The notes beneath the pieces were generated by a model. It had not been told where the DNA came from and searched no databases. It saw only the letters and a program-made list of their open reading frames with translations. Made by a program: the position numbers and the translations under genes. A stretch of DNA of 64,000 bases from an uncultured Oscillospiraceae bacterium (GTDB lineage: Bacteria; Bacillota; Clostridia; Oscillospirales; Oscillospiraceae): positions 1-64,000 of the forward strand of contig CAKUDE010000004.1 of NCBI GenBank assembly GCA_934645175.1, written 5' to 3'. Below are positions 18,101-27,430 of this stretch, in pieces (within the stretch, counting starts at the first letter, position 1; the number at the start of each line of letters is the position of its first letter).

Positions 18101-18912
18101 GAATTCTCCTCCTTTTCCGGCAAAATCCATAAGTCAAGATCTACCTTGCCGGAGATACCGTCTACACGGCCGTTATCGCTGTATTGCAGAATATCAAAGT
18201 GATGGTCAAAGCCGGGCGTTTCGTTGTATTCTGCAAGCCAGAGCGTGAAATCCTGAAGCATCCCGAGGTCATAGTAGCGATAACCGTAGGTCTGATTAAA
18301 GTAAACGCCCGCCGAATAGCCCTGCGCCTCCATTGCGCGGCAGAAGGTCACGGCGCACTGCGTCAGCGGCAGCAGCGAGGGGTTCTGCGAGAGCAGTCCC
18401 CCTTCAACCGGCTCCCAGTCAAAAAAGACCGGAAGCTCCAGAGTACGGTCCTGAAGAAGCTGGCATACAAAATCGGCCTCCTGACGTGCATCCGCCTCGC
18501 TCTGTGCCTGTGAAAAAAAATATACTCCGAGCTTAATCCCCGCCGCCTTCGCACCGTCATAGTTTTCCCGAAAGCGGGTGTCTTCGTAAAGCAATCCCTC
18601 GTTGGCACTCCGCAGACCGATGCGCAGAATCGCAAACTCCACGCCTGCCTCGCGCACGCGCTGCCAGTCAATCTGATCCTGATAGACGGAAACATCGATG
18701 CCGATGCTGTGCTCCGCAGCGGAATAACGCAGGAACCCGTCCTGACGATAAAATGCCGAGGCGTCGTAGCGGTTACTGCGAATGGTGCTGCCGTGACTGT
18801 CTCCGTGGCGAATCAGTGCAAGAATCGCAAGCATCAGCAGGAGCAGCACCAGAAGCACCAGCGCAGCCGTCTGCCAGCCGCGCAGAGGCTGTTTCTTTTT
18901 TTTGCTTTGCAC
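18097..18912 (-). CDS. Membrane-anchored GH25 muramidase (lysozyme)
   Basis: About 271 aa. A cytoplasmic basic N-terminus (QSKKKKQPLRGW), one membrane helix (TAALVLLVLLLLMLAILALI), then a GH25 domain: GIDVSVYQDQIDWQRV (catalytic D), FAILRIGLRS, LGVYFFSQAQS, PVFFDWEP (acidic pair D-x-E) and LDLWILPE. GH25 enzymes cut the MurNAc-GlcNAc bond of peptidoglycan. GTG 18912 is preferred because GGAAGGGGG lies 7 bases before it, whereas ATG 18930 has no ribosome site. The stop overlaps the DUF2079 start, so the two genes form an operon. Confidence 0.92.
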   Translation of the reverse strand: MQSKKKKQPLRGWQTAALVLLVLLLLMLAILALIRHGDSHGSTIRSNRYDASAFYRQDGFLRYSAAEHSIGIDVSVYQDQIDWQRVREAGVEFAILRIGLRSANEGLLYEDTRFRENYDGAKAAGIKLGVYFFSQAQSEADARQEADFVCQLLQDRTLELPVFFDWEPVEGGLLSQNPSLLPLTQCAVTFCRAMEAQGYSAGVYFNQTYGYRYYDLGMLQDFTLWLAEYNETPGFDHHFDILQYSDNGRVDGISGKVDLDLWILPEKEENS

Positions 18913-19002
18913 GGGTACGCCCCCTTCCATTGCAACGGTAAAAACCGGCCAAGCGGTCGAACCATCGTCTACGGCAGCTCATTTCCCTCTGTCTGAGCGC
19001 TC

Positions 19003-19031
19003 ATTATAGCATGTTTCGGTTTGCTTTTCCA
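19003..19031 (-). promoter_or_regulatory. Candidate promoter of the GH25-DUF2079 operon
   Basis: On the minus strand TGGAAA, 17-bp spacer, TATAAT, about 90 bp before the muramidase start. -10 perfect, -35 four of six. Confidence 0.5.
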
Positions 19032-19111
19032 GATATTGTATGCGCCGAGGCAAAAAAATACGTTCCGTCTGTAATTTTATTGCGGCTTTGCTTCCATTTT
19101 ATTAAGAAGTA

Positions 19112-19120
19112 TGGTATACT
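19112..19120 (+). promoter_or_regulatory. Extended -10 element before the exporter operon
   Basis: TGG-TATACT (TGn extended -10) 55 bp before the first exporter gene. No good -35 lies at 17 bp, so an extended -10 or activated promoter is likely. Confidence 0.5.
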
Positions 19121-19174
19121 GGGAGCAGAATTCTGTCCATAGCTTTTGATTGAAATATAAGGAGTGTGTAGGCC

Positions 19175-19648
19175 ATGAACGAACAGCTTTTCAGAAAAAA
19201 GAACATCGAGCGCATCAGTTCTCCGGAGCAGCTAAACGACTACATCAGAGTTTCAAATCCGGGTATGTGGCTCCTGTTTACTGCCGTCGTGATCTTACTG
19301 GTCGGCGTTTGTGTTTGGGGCATCTTCGGCAGACTCGATACCAAGCTGTCCGTCTGCGCCGTAGGTGCGAATGGCAGTGTCGTTTGCTACGTCGCGGAGG
19401 ATCAGGTTTCCTCCGTCAGTGAAGGCATGACACTCATCATCGGAGAAACGGAGTATCATATTACTGCCGTCGCCGGAGCGCCGCTCGCCGTAGATAACAG
19501 CTTCGGCGAGTATGCGCTGCATGTCGGCGGCCTTCAGGTCGGCCAGTGGGTCTACGCGCTGCAAACCGATGCGGCTTTGCCGGACGGTGTGTATCAGGCG
19601 CAGATCGTGATCGACAGCGTAGCGCCGATCTCCTTTATTTTGAATTGA
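19175..19648 (+). CDS. NHLM/NHLP-type peptide export accessory (HlyD-like membrane-fusion) protein, short form
   Basis: 157 aa. The N-terminal MNEQLFRKKNIERISSPEQL and DYIRVSNPGMWLLFTAVVIL, one membrane helix (about 32-52) and GIFGRLDTKLSV match the start of secretion proteins that pair with NHLP/NHLM bacteriocin ABC transporters. The rest is a small extracytoplasmic beta domain. It is about half the length of full HlyD-like adaptors: the long coiled-coil part is absent, though the protein ends cleanly in an operon and looks intact. AAGGAG precedes the ATG. It is 10 bp upstream of the peptidase-transporter gene. Confidence 0.82.
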   Translation: MNEQLFRKKNIERISSPEQLNDYIRVSNPGMWLLFTAVVILLVGVCVWGIFGRLDTKLSVCAVGANGSVVCYVAEDQVSSVSEGMTLIIGETEYHITAVAGAPLAVDNSFGEYALHVGGLQVGQWVYALQTDAALPDGVYQAQIVIDSVAPISFILN

Positions 19649-19658
19649 GGGGCAGGCT

Positions 19659-21836
19659 ATGAGCGAAAAGACAAAAAAGCAGCCCTCGACGCAATGCGCG
19701 AAGAAAGTCCCCGTTGTCATGCAAATGGAGGCGCTGGAATGCGGTGCGGCAAGCCTGTGCATGGTGCTTGCCTACTACGGAAAATGGGTTCCCCTGGAGC
19801 AGCTTCGCGTGGACTGCGGCGTATCGCGTGACGGCGCAAACGCAAGGAATATTCTGATTGCTGCCAGAAGCTACGGTATGATTGCCAAGGGCTACCGTTA
19901 CGAGCCGAGCGATCTTCGAAAAAACGGCAAATTTCCCTGTATCATCCATTGGAATTTCAATCACTTCGTCGTTCTTGACGGCTTCCGAGGCAAAAAGGCC
20001 TACCTCAACGATCCCGCGCGCGGTAATTATTCCGTAAGCATGGAGGAATTTGACCGCTGCTTCACCGGTATTTGCCTGATGCTTGAGCCGGGCGAGAGCT
20101 TTGAACCGGGCGGCAGCAAAAAGAGTGTCCTGGCCTTTGCGGCAAGCCGCCTGAAGGGCGCGAAGGCTGCGATCCTGTTCGTCGTAATCTCCACGCTGAT
20201 TTCTTCGCTGCTTTCGATCATTCAGCCCGCTTTTTCCCGTATCTTCCTTGACCGTCTTTTGACGAAGGAAAACCCGGATTGGTTCACGCCTTTTTTGATC
20301 GCGCTGGCAGGCCTGTCCCTGCTGCAATTGATCGTTATGGCCGCCGAAACAGTTTACTCCATGCGGATCGACGGAAAAATGACCGTCGTTGGCGATACCA
20401 CCTTTTTGTGGAAGGTCCTGCGCCTGCCGATGGAGTTCTTCTCGCAAAGAATGGCAGGCGACATTCAGATGCGCCGCTCCTCCAACGCCGCCGTCGCCAA
20501 CAGTTTGATCAATACGCTTGCTCCGCTTGCGCTGAACGCGGCAATGATGGTATTCTACCTTGTCGTCATGCTGCGCTATAGCTGGATCCTGACGCTCGTC
20601 GGTCTGGCATCCATTCTGATCAATCTGGTGATGTCCAGAATCATTTCCAAAAAACGTATTAACATCACGCGCGTCCAGATGCGTGACGCGGGCAAGCTTG
20701 CAGGCGCGACCGTCGCCGGAATCGAAATGATCGAAACGATCAAAGCCGGCGGTGCGGAAAACGGTTTCTTCGCCCGCTGGGCAGGCTATCAGGCAAGCGT
20801 TAACACACAATCCGTAAAATTTACCAAGCTGGACGCCTACCTCGGGCTGATTCCCACGCTCGTCTCCGGACTGACTTCAACCGCCGTGCTGATGCTGGGC
20901 GTCTGGTTCGCCATCAACGGCACATTTACCGTCGGTATGATCATGGCCTTTCAAGGCTTTCTTACCGCATTTACCTCCCCTGCCTCTGCGCTGATTTCCG
21001 CCGGCCAATCGCTTCAGGAAATGCGCACCCAGATGGAGCGTATTGAGGACGTCATGCAATACCCCACGGATCCTGCCTGCGAAGCAACCGGCGACGGCCC
21101 GCAAAGCTATTCCAAGCTGTCCGGCAATCTTGAGCTACGGGACGTCACCTTCGGTTACTCCCGTCTTGCGGCGCCGCTGATCGAGCATTTCAGCCTTTCG
21201 GTGAAGCCCGGCGAACGCATTGCGCTTGTCGGCGCCTCCGGCTGCGGAAAGTCAACGCTTTCCAAGCTGATCTCCGGCCTGTATCAGCCATGGAGCGGTG
21301 AGATCCTGTTCGATGGAAAGCCGATCAGCCGCATTGACAGAAGCGTGTTTACCGGCTCTCTTGCCGTCGTAGATCAGAACATTATCCTGTTTGAGGACAC
21401 GATCGCCAATAACATTAAAATGTGGGACACCTCCATCGAGGATTTTGAAATGATCCTTGCGGCTCGCGACGCACATCTGCACGAGGACATTATGCAGCGT
21501 GAGGGAGGCTACCAGTATAAGCTGACCGAGGGCGGACGCGACTTTTCCGGCGGTCAGCGGCAGCGAATGGAGATTGCGCGTGTGCTGGCGCAGGATCCAA
21601 CCATTGTTATCCTCGACGAGGCAACGAGTGCGCTGGACGCCATGACGGAATTTGAGGTTGTCAACTCCATCAAGGAGCGCGGCATTACCTGCATTGTGAT
21701 TGCACACCGGCTTTCCACCATTCGCGACTGCGACCAGATTCTTGTACTTGATCAGGGCAGGGTCGTGGAACAGGGCACACACGACGAGCTTTACCGGCGC
21801 GGCGGGAAATACGCCGAGCTGATCTCCAACGATTAA
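19659..21836 (+). CDS. Peptidase-containing ABC exporter (C39 peptidase, permease, ATPase; NHLP family type 1)
   Basis: 725 aa. Residues 1-140 are a C39 peptidase domain: catalytic Cys28 in ALECGAASLCMV, His102 in FNHFVVLDGF and Asp118 in YLNDPARG, so it should be active on double-glycine-type leaders. Six membrane segments follow (about 165-440), then an ABC ATPase with GASGCGKSTLSKLI, FSGGQRQRMEIARVL and TIVILDEATSALD. The enzyme trims a leader and exports the peptide across the membrane. It forms an operon with the accessory gene and a second ABC protein. No leader-bearing substrate ORF is visible beside it. Confidence 0.93.
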   Translation: MSEKTKKQPSTQCAKKVPVVMQMEALECGAASLCMVLAYYGKWVPLEQLRVDCGVSRDGANARNILIAARSYGMIAKGYRYEPSDLRKNGKFPCIIHWNFNHFVVLDGFRGKKAYLNDPARGNYSVSMEEFDRCFTGICLMLEPGESFEPGGSKKSVLAFAASRLKGAKAAILFVVISTLISSLLSIIQPAFSRIFLDRLLTKENPDWFTPFLIALAGLSLLQLIVMAAETVYSMRIDGKMTVVGDTTFLWKVLRLPMEFFSQRMAGDIQMRRSSNAAVANSLINTLAPLALNAAMMVFYLVVMLRYSWILTLVGLASILINLVMSRIISKKRINITRVQMRDAGKLAGATVAGIEMIETIKAGGAENGFFARWAGYQASVNTQSVKFTKLDAYLGLIPTLVSGLTSTAVLMLGVWFAINGTFTVGMIMAFQGFLTAFTSPASALISAGQSLQEMRTQMERIEDVMQYPTDPACEATGDGPQSYSKLSGNLELRDVTFGYSRLAAPLIEHFSLSVKPGERIALVGASGCGKSTLSKLISGLYQPWSGEILFDGKPISRIDRSVFTGSLAVVDQNIILFEDTIANNIKMWDTSIEDFEMILAARDAHLHEDIMQREGGYQYKLTEGGRDFSGGQRQRMEIARVLAQDPTIVILDEATSALDAMTEFEVVNSIKERGITCIVIAHRLSTIRDCDQILVLDQGRVVEQGTHDELYRRGGKYAELISND

Positions 21837-21848
21837 GGGGGTGTTTGG

Positions 21849-24041
21849 ATGGGTTGGTTTGACGAACAAATCAAGCTGAGAATCGAAAGAGACAACGAAA
21901 CCTTTTCCGATGCCATGCAGGAAATCTCCTCCATTGTGGAGGGACGGCAGCCGGGGATTGACGAAAGCGAGCAGGCAAAGCACGCCATTGAAAAGATTTT
22001 TGCCTATCTTCACCTGAAGTGCGACGAGGTTCCGGAGAATATTACGGACGCGGAGGAGCGACTGGAGTATTACTGCCGGCCGCACGGGGTAATGCGTCGA
22101 ACCGTCGAGCTGGCGGACGGCTGGTACCGTGATGCGATCGGCCCGATGCTCGGGCGGAAAAAGGACAGCGGCGAATGGGTCGCGCTCCTTCCAAACGGCC
22201 TGACCGGCTACAGCTACTACGACGAGGCAACCGGAAAGCGCATTCGCCTTACGAAGAAAACACAGACCTTGTTTGAGCGCGAAGCCGTTTGCTTCTATAA
22301 GCCGTTCCCGCAGAAGAAGCTCACGCTGTTTGCACTGGTGCGCTATTCCTTCAGCAGCGTGCCTCTGCCTTCAAAGCTGCTGTTTGTGCTTGCCACTCTG
22401 GCGATTACATTGGTCGGCATGATCTCCCCGAAGGTCACGCATATCATTTTCTCGGACGTGATTCCGGAAGGAAGCGTGCGGCTACTCCTGGCCGTTACCG
22501 TCCTGTCCGTCAGCGTTTCGGTCAGCATTATGCTGTTTAACGTTATAAAATCGCTGCTGCTGAAGCGGATCAGCACACAGATGGACATTTACATTGAAGC
22601 CGCGTGCATGGGCAGAATTCTCTCGCTTCCCGCCTCCTTCTTCAAAGGCTACAGCTCCGGCGATCTTTCCTCCCGTGCACAAAGTGTCAATGCGCTGTGC
22701 TCTACGCTGATGAACACGCTGTTTTCCACCGGCTTTACCTCTCTGTTCTCCCTGATTTACATTACCCAGATCTTCGTATATGCGAAGGAGCTCGTAATTC
22801 CGGCGCTGGCCGTAATCGCGGCAACACTGGTTTTCTCCGTTCTCAGCTCCATTTGTCAGATACGAAACGACAAGAAGGAAATGGAATTGAGCAGTCAGGA
22901 AAGCGGCATGACCTACTCCATGATTACCGGCGTGGAAAAAATTAAGCTCTCCGGCTCGGAAAAGCGCGTATTTGCGCGTTGGCTCCGCCTCTACAGCCGG
23001 ATGTCGGAGCTCGAGTATCAGCCTCCCCTGCTCGTTCTGTTCAGCGACGTAATCACAACCGCAATCTCACTGACCGGCACGCTGGTGATGTACTACTTTT
23101 CCGTAAAAAGCGGTATCTCCGTTGCCGACTACTATGCCTTTACTGCAGCTTACGGTATGGTCAGCGGTGCGTTTATGTCCGTCGCCAGTATGGCTCTGAC
23201 CGCCGCGAGCATCAGCCCTGTGGTCGATATGGCCAAGCCGATCCTTGAAGCCGTACCCGAGGTCTCCGAGGGCAGACGGCTCGTCACCTCCCTGAGCGGC
23301 GGTATCGAGTTGAACAATGTTTCCTTCCGCTATGCCGAAAATATGCCTTTTGTGATCGACAATCTCTCGCTGAAGATCCGCCCCGGCCAGTACGTTGCCA
23401 TTGTCGGCAAGACCGGTTGCGGCAAGTCCACGCTGATGCGCCTGCTGCTCGGCTTTGAATCTGCACAAAAGGGCGCGATCTATTATGACGGTAAAGACAT
23501 CAATTCGCTTGACCTCAAGTCTCTGCGCCGCCATATCGGCTCGGTCATGCAGGACGGGAAGCTGCTCCACGGCGATATTCTTTCCAACATCGTAATCTCC
23601 GCTCCACAGCTTCCGCTCTCTGCGGCGTGGGAGGCGGCGGAGCTTGCGGGCGTCGCCGACGACATCCGTGCCATGCCGATGGGAATGAATACGCTGATCT
23701 CGGAAGGCTCCGGCGGCATTTCCGGCGGTCAGCGGCAGCGGCTTCTGATTGCCCGTGCCGTTGCACCCAAGCCGAAAGTCCTGATCTTCGACGAAGCAAC
23801 AAGCGCACTGGACAATATCACGCAGAAAAAGGTTTCCGATGCACTCTATACGCTCAAATGTACCCGTATTGTAATTGCGCACCGCCTGTCTACGATCCGC
23901 CACTGCGACAGGATCATTGTACTTGACGGCGGAAAGATCGTAGAAGACGGTACCTTCGATGAGCTCCTTGCCCGGAAGGGTTTCTTTGCGGAGCTTGTTG
24001 AGCGGCAGCGCGTTGAGACGGCGGAGCCTTCCGTCGTATAG
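21849..24041 (+). CDS. NHLP-family bacteriocin-type export ABC transporter, permease/ATPase subunit (type 2)
   Basis: 730 aa. The first about 150 residues are a soluble domain without the C39 active site (LPNGLTGYSYYDEATGKRIRL region) typical of the second transporter in NHLM-type loci. A six-helix permease (about 165-450) and ATPase follow: GKTGCGKSTLMRLLLGF, ISGGQRQRLLIARAV, VLIFDEATSALDN. It probably forms a heterodimer or a relay with the upstream peptidase transporter. The gap to that gene is 12 bp and contains AAGGGGG. The operon ends here at a GC-rich hairpin. Confidence 0.92.
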   Translation: MGWFDEQIKLRIERDNETFSDAMQEISSIVEGRQPGIDESEQAKHAIEKIFAYLHLKCDEVPENITDAEERLEYYCRPHGVMRRTVELADGWYRDAIGPMLGRKKDSGEWVALLPNGLTGYSYYDEATGKRIRLTKKTQTLFEREAVCFYKPFPQKKLTLFALVRYSFSSVPLPSKLLFVLATLAITLVGMISPKVTHIIFSDVIPEGSVRLLLAVTVLSVSVSVSIMLFNVIKSLLLKRISTQMDIYIEAACMGRILSLPASFFKGYSSGDLSSRAQSVNALCSTLMNTLFSTGFTSLFSLIYITQIFVYAKELVIPALAVIAATLVFSVLSSICQIRNDKKEMELSSQESGMTYSMITGVEKIKLSGSEKRVFARWLRLYSRMSELEYQPPLLVLFSDVITTAISLTGTLVMYYFSVKSGISVADYYAFTAAYGMVSGAFMSVASMALTAASISPVVDMAKPILEAVPEVSEGRRLVTSLSGGIELNNVSFRYAENMPFVIDNLSLKIRPGQYVAIVGKTGCGKSTLMRLLLGFESAQKGAIYYDGKDINSLDLKSLRRHIGSVMQDGKLLHGDILSNIVISAPQLPLSAAWEAAELAGVADDIRAMPMGMNTLISEGSGGISGGQRQRLLIARAVAPKPKVLIFDEATSALDNITQKKVSDALYTLKCTRIVIAHRLSTIRHCDRIIVLDGGKIVEDGTFDELLARKGFFAELVERQRVETAEPSVV

Positions 24042-24058
24042 AGCTTATCGTGTTCCCC

Positions 24059-24090
24059 CGGCCCCCGGCTTGCGTTCTTACCGGGGGCCG
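24059..24090 (+). terminator. GC-rich hairpin after the exporter operon
   Basis: CGGCCCCCGG and CCGGGGGCCG form a 10-bp stem with a 12-base loop, 18 bp after the stop. Only ATTTA follows, so termination may be partial. Confidence 0.6.
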
Positions 24091-24113
24091 ATTTACATAA
24101 TCCGATTTTTCTC

Positions 24114-24142
24114 TTGCATTTTCGCGATTGACGTGGTATAGT
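24114..24142 (+). promoter_or_regulatory. Sigma-A promoter of the first M23 peptidase gene
   Basis: TTGCAT, 17-bp spacer, TATAGT with a TG one base before it. About 38 bp before ATG 24181. Confidence 0.75.
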
Positions 24143-24180
24143 GTATCGGAGAATATATACCACAGGAGGCCGATAGACGT

Positions 24181-25380
24181 ATGAGACGCTTTTTCCGATT
24201 GGGCATTTGCCTGCTGCTGATCCTTTCCGTCTTTACCGGTATGGCAGCTGTCGCATTTGCCAAGTCTTCTTCGGAGATCCAGAAAGAGATTGATAAGCTG
24301 AAGCAGGAGGCCAAGGAGATCGACAAGCAAAAAGCAGACGTTAAGAATGAGCTCAATTCCATCAACGAGGAAATTCGCAGCTTCGCAGACAAAAAACGCG
24401 CGGTTGATGAGGAAATCGTCCTTCTGATGCAGCAATCGGAAAATATTGACGAGCAAATCCATCAATACAATCTGCTGATTGCCGAAAAGCAGAGTGAGCT
24501 GGATACGCTTGTGCAAACACAGGCCGATCTGTTTGAGCGCTATAAGCTGCGTATGCGCGCCATACAGGAGCAGGGTGATGTTTCTTATTTGTCCGTCCTT
24601 CTTCAGGCAAACAGCTTTGCCGATATGCTCAACCGTCTTGTCATGATTGAGGAGATTGCCAACGCAGACCAACGGATGCTTGCGGAATTCCGCCAAATGG
24701 CCGGCGAGGTGCTCGGTGCAAAGGAATCGCTCGCCGCAGAAAAAACGGAAATTGAATTAAAAAAAGCCGAGCTGGAACAGACAAAGGCAGAGCTGGACAG
24801 CCGCCGTGCGGAGGCTGATCAGATGCTTACCGAGCTGTCAAAGGATCAGCAGAAGATGAAGGAAGAGTATCAGAAGATCCTGGACTCCGAGGGCGACCTT
24901 GATGCGATCATTGCGCAGCGCGAGAAGGAGTATACGGAGCAGAAAAAACGCGAGGATGAAGAAAAGATCATCACCGAAAAGGGATTCATGTTCCCCGTTG
25001 CGCTTGACGGCTTTGTGTATCTCAGCTCCGGATATAAGTGGCGCTGGCACCCGATTACGGGGCAATATACGCTGCATAACGGCGTTGACCTCGCCTCCTA
25101 TGCCGGTACTCGCATTTTCGCCAGTAAGAGCGGTGTCGTCACCACCAGTACATACAGCAACTCCTGGGGAAATTATGTCGTGATTAACCACGGAGACGGC
25201 TATTCCACACTTTACGGCCATATGCAAAGCCGCGCAGTCAAGGTCGGCGACGTTGTGAAGCAAGGACAGGTCATCGGCTATGTCGGTTCGACCGGCTGGT
25301 CTACCGGACCGCACCTGCACTTCACGATCTACTACAACGGTTCTACCGTAAATCCCATTGACTACATAAACATTCCGTAA
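24181..25380 (+). CDS. Secreted coiled-coil M23 (LytM-type) peptidase, EnvC-like, copy 1
   Basis: 399 aa. Signal peptide ending near residue 27 (GMAAVAFA-K). A long alpha-helical coiled coil rich in Lys/Glu/Gln occupies about residues 30-255 (EIQKEIDKLKQEAKEIDKQK onward), and a C-terminal LytM domain about 265-399. The zinc motif is complete: HNGVDLAS (H-x3-D) and GPHLHFTI (H-x-H), with YGHM between. The layout equals EnvC/PcsB-like proteins, either cell-wall endopeptidases or activators of amidases; the intact metal site favours real hydrolase activity. It is monocistronic, with its own promoter and terminator. Confidence 0.92.
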   Translation: MRRFFRLGICLLLILSVFTGMAAVAFAKSSSEIQKEIDKLKQEAKEIDKQKADVKNELNSINEEIRSFADKKRAVDEEIVLLMQQSENIDEQIHQYNLLIAEKQSELDTLVQTQADLFERYKLRMRAIQEQGDVSYLSVLLQANSFADMLNRLVMIEEIANADQRMLAEFRQMAGEVLGAKESLAAEKTEIELKKAELEQTKAELDSRRAEADQMLTELSKDQQKMKEEYQKILDSEGDLDAIIAQREKEYTEQKKREDEEKIITEKGFMFPVALDGFVYLSSGYKWRWHPITGQYTLHNGVDLASYAGTRIFASKSGVVTTSTYSNSWGNYVVINHGDGYSTLYGHMQSRAVKVGDVVKQGQVIGYVGSTGWSTGPHLHFTIYYNGSTVNPIDYINIP

Positions 25381-25394
25381 CGCAAAATCGTTTT

Positions 25395-25429
25395 TTCAGC
25401 CCATGATTGTTCATGGGCTGAATTTTTTT
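25395..25429 (+). terminator. Rho-independent terminator after M23 peptidase copy 1
   Basis: TTCAGCCCATGA-ttgt-TCATGGGCTGAA followed by TTTTTTT. Confidence 0.93.
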
Positions 25430-25440
25430 GCAAAAAAGGC

Positions 25441-25469
25441 TTGCAATTTTGTATCCGACGTGATACAAT
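25441..25469 (+). promoter_or_regulatory. Sigma-A promoter of the second M23 peptidase gene
   Basis: TTGCAA, exactly 17 bp, TACAAT, leaving a leader of about 100 nt before ATG 25575. Confidence 0.78.
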
Positions 25470-25574
25470 GATTACAAATTGTAACCGTTTGTAACCTTTC
25501 TTCTGGAAAATGCATTTTTCCTGTCATTCTTTCCGGAATAGAGATAGAAATCCTTACTACTTCGGAGGCCCCGA

Positions 25575-26783
25575 ATGCGCAGCAGATTCATTCGCATACT
25601 GCTCAGCCTTGTGCTGATTGCATCCATATCTTGCAGCTTCATGCTCACCGGTTCCGCAGATACGTCCGATGATATCAAGGCCGAGCTTGAAAAGCTTCAG
25701 CAAAAGAGCGATAGGCTCAGACAGCAGACCGAAGAGCTTCGCAGTCAGTTCGCAAGCAACCGGGATCAGCTTTTTACCGTTTCGATGAAAAAGGCCCTGC
25801 TTGATCAGGAGATTGAGCTTTTGCACCAGGAGGTTGAGAATGAGCAGCAGATGCTGCACCGCTATAACCTTCTGATTGCGGAAAAACAGAGTGAACTGGA
25901 TGCCCTGTATCAAAAGCGTGACCAATTGTTTGAATCCTTCTGCCAGCGCATCCGCGCGATGCAGGAAAATGAAACCACCGGCTATGCCTCTCTCCTTCTT
26001 CAGGCGAGTAGCTTTTCCGACCTTCTCAGCCGCTCCGTTATGGTCGAGGAGGTAGCCAGGGCTGATCGGAAGCTGATTGAAGAGCTGCGCGAGATGGCAA
26101 ATACCGTCCTGGATGCGAAGGCCTCCCTTGCCGCGGAGAAAACCGCAATACAGATCAAACACGCCGAATTGGCCGAGAAGCAGGAGGAATTATCCGCAAA
26201 ACGTGCAGAAGCCGATGCGCTTTTGACGGAATTGGATCAGAACCGCTCTCTGCTTAACAGCCTGATTAACAGCAATGTTGAGCAGGAAAATCAGCTGACC
26301 GAGCAGCTTGCCAAGCTTGAAAAGGATTATAACGACGCCAAGAACGTCGAAGAAAACTTCTTCATTTCCGAGCAGGGTTTCATATTCCCCGTCGATGTCA
26401 GCGGTTTTTCCTATGTTTCTTCTAACTACGGCTACCGTACCGACCCGATTACCGGCGCGCGCGGCAGCTTCCATAACGGAATAGACCTTGCTGCCTACTA
26501 CGGCACTCCCATCTACGCTGCCAAAACCGGTGAAGTTACGCGAGTAGTGGATTCTTATCTCTACGGAAAGTATGTTATCGTTAACCACGGCGATGGCTAC
26601 TCGACATACTATGGACATATGACCCGGTACGTCGTCGAAGTCGGTCAGGTCGTAAAACAGGGCGAAATCATCGGCTACGTCGGCATGACCGGCGTCTACG
26701 CCACCGGCTACCATCTCCATTTCGGCGTATTCTACAACGGTTCTACTGTAGATCCGGCCGATTATATCCAGATTCCGAACTGA
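25575..26783 (+). CDS. Secreted coiled-coil M23 (LytM-type) peptidase, EnvC-like, copy 2
   Basis: 402 aa paralogue of the gene before it, with the same order: signal peptide (to about residue 28), coiled coil (about 30-260) and LytM domain. The zinc ligands are present in HNGIDLAAYYG and GYHLHFGVFYNG, with YGHM between. Shared segments such as YNLLIAEKQSELD in the coiled coil and YNGSTV-P-DYI at the end show tandem duplication followed by divergence. The separate promoters suggest different expression. A GGAG lies 8 bases before the ATG. Confidence 0.92.
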   Translation: MRSRFIRILLSLVLIASISCSFMLTGSADTSDDIKAELEKLQQKSDRLRQQTEELRSQFASNRDQLFTVSMKKALLDQEIELLHQEVENEQQMLHRYNLLIAEKQSELDALYQKRDQLFESFCQRIRAMQENETTGYASLLLQASSFSDLLSRSVMVEEVARADRKLIEELREMANTVLDAKASLAAEKTAIQIKHAELAEKQEELSAKRAEADALLTELDQNRSLLNSLINSNVEQENQLTEQLAKLEKDYNDAKNVEENFFISEQGFIFPVDVSGFSYVSSNYGYRTDPITGARGSFHNGIDLAAYYGTPIYAAKTGEVTRVVDSYLYGKYVIVNHGDGYSTYYGHMTRYVVEVGQVVKQGEIIGYVGMTGVYATGYHLHFGVFYNGSTVDPADYIQIPN

Positions 26784-26839
26784 TCTCCGGTTCTGAAAGT
26801 CATCCCCTTTTGGAGCCGTTTCCGGCACGAGATGCGCCA

Positions 26840-26876
26840 AACTGCATGAGGCTTTAGCCTCATGCAGTTTATTTTT
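26840..26876. terminator. Bidirectional terminator between convergent genes
   Basis: AACTGCATGAGGC-ttta-GCCTCATGCAGTT followed by TATTTTTT; it also contains the stop codon of the minus-strand CBS gene. Confidence 0.92.
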
Positions 26877-27300
26877 TGCGGTGGATATTCCACGATATTT
26901 CGCAAAGCGCCTGACCGGCCTCCATTGAAAAATCAGGGACTTTGGCAACATCGCCAAGGGATACCATGCCCACAAGGCGTCCGTTCTCCTCCACCGGTAG
27001 ACGGCGAATCTTCTCGCGCGCCATCAATTCCGTTGCTTCATGAATATCCGCTTCCGGTGAAATGCTGATAAGCCTTCGCGTCATAATCTCCGAAACCTTT
27101 GTCCCTGTTGCCTCATCCTCTGCCGCAACGCAGCGAAGAACAATATCCCGATCCGTGAGCAAACCACGCAGTTTCCCCTCCTTTGTGCAGACGGGCAACG
27201 CACCAAGATTGTGACGCGATAACAGACGTGCCGCAACTGCGATATTCTCCTCCGGTGAGACGGAAACCACATTGGCCGACATAATGCTTTTTACCTTCAT
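26869..27300 (-). CDS. Tandem CBS-domain protein
   Basis: 143 aa from ATG 27300 (TTTTTGGAGG 8 bases upstream). Two CBS modules make up the whole protein: MSANVVSVSPEENIAVAARLL...GLLTDRDIVLR and MTRRLISISPEADIHEATELMAREKIRRLPV...GMVSLGDVA. CBS pairs bind adenosyl ligands and act as sensors; no effector domain is attached. The longer open frame upstream lacks a ribosome site and is not used. The partner is unknown. Confidence 0.9.
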   Translation of the reverse strand: MKVKSIMSANVVSVSPEENIAVAARLLSRHNLGALPVCTKEGKLRGLLTDRDIVLRCVAAEDEATGTKVSEIMTRRLISISPEADIHEATELMAREKIRRLPVEENGRLVGMVSLGDVAKVPDFSMEAGQALCEISWNIHRKK

Positions 27301-27430
27301 TGAATCGCCTCCAAAAATCAGCCCTGCCGACGTATGACTGGCAGAGGCTTCGTCTATCAAATTATGGGGCGACCTTCCGCGCTTTATACCACCCTTTTGC
27401 GCCCGTATCAAAAGTTCGGGAAATACCGTC

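Noticed and set aside
18913..18930. ATG 18930 as start of the GH25 gene
   Set aside because: No ribosome site upstream, whereas GTG 18912 has GGAAGGGGG at the right distance.
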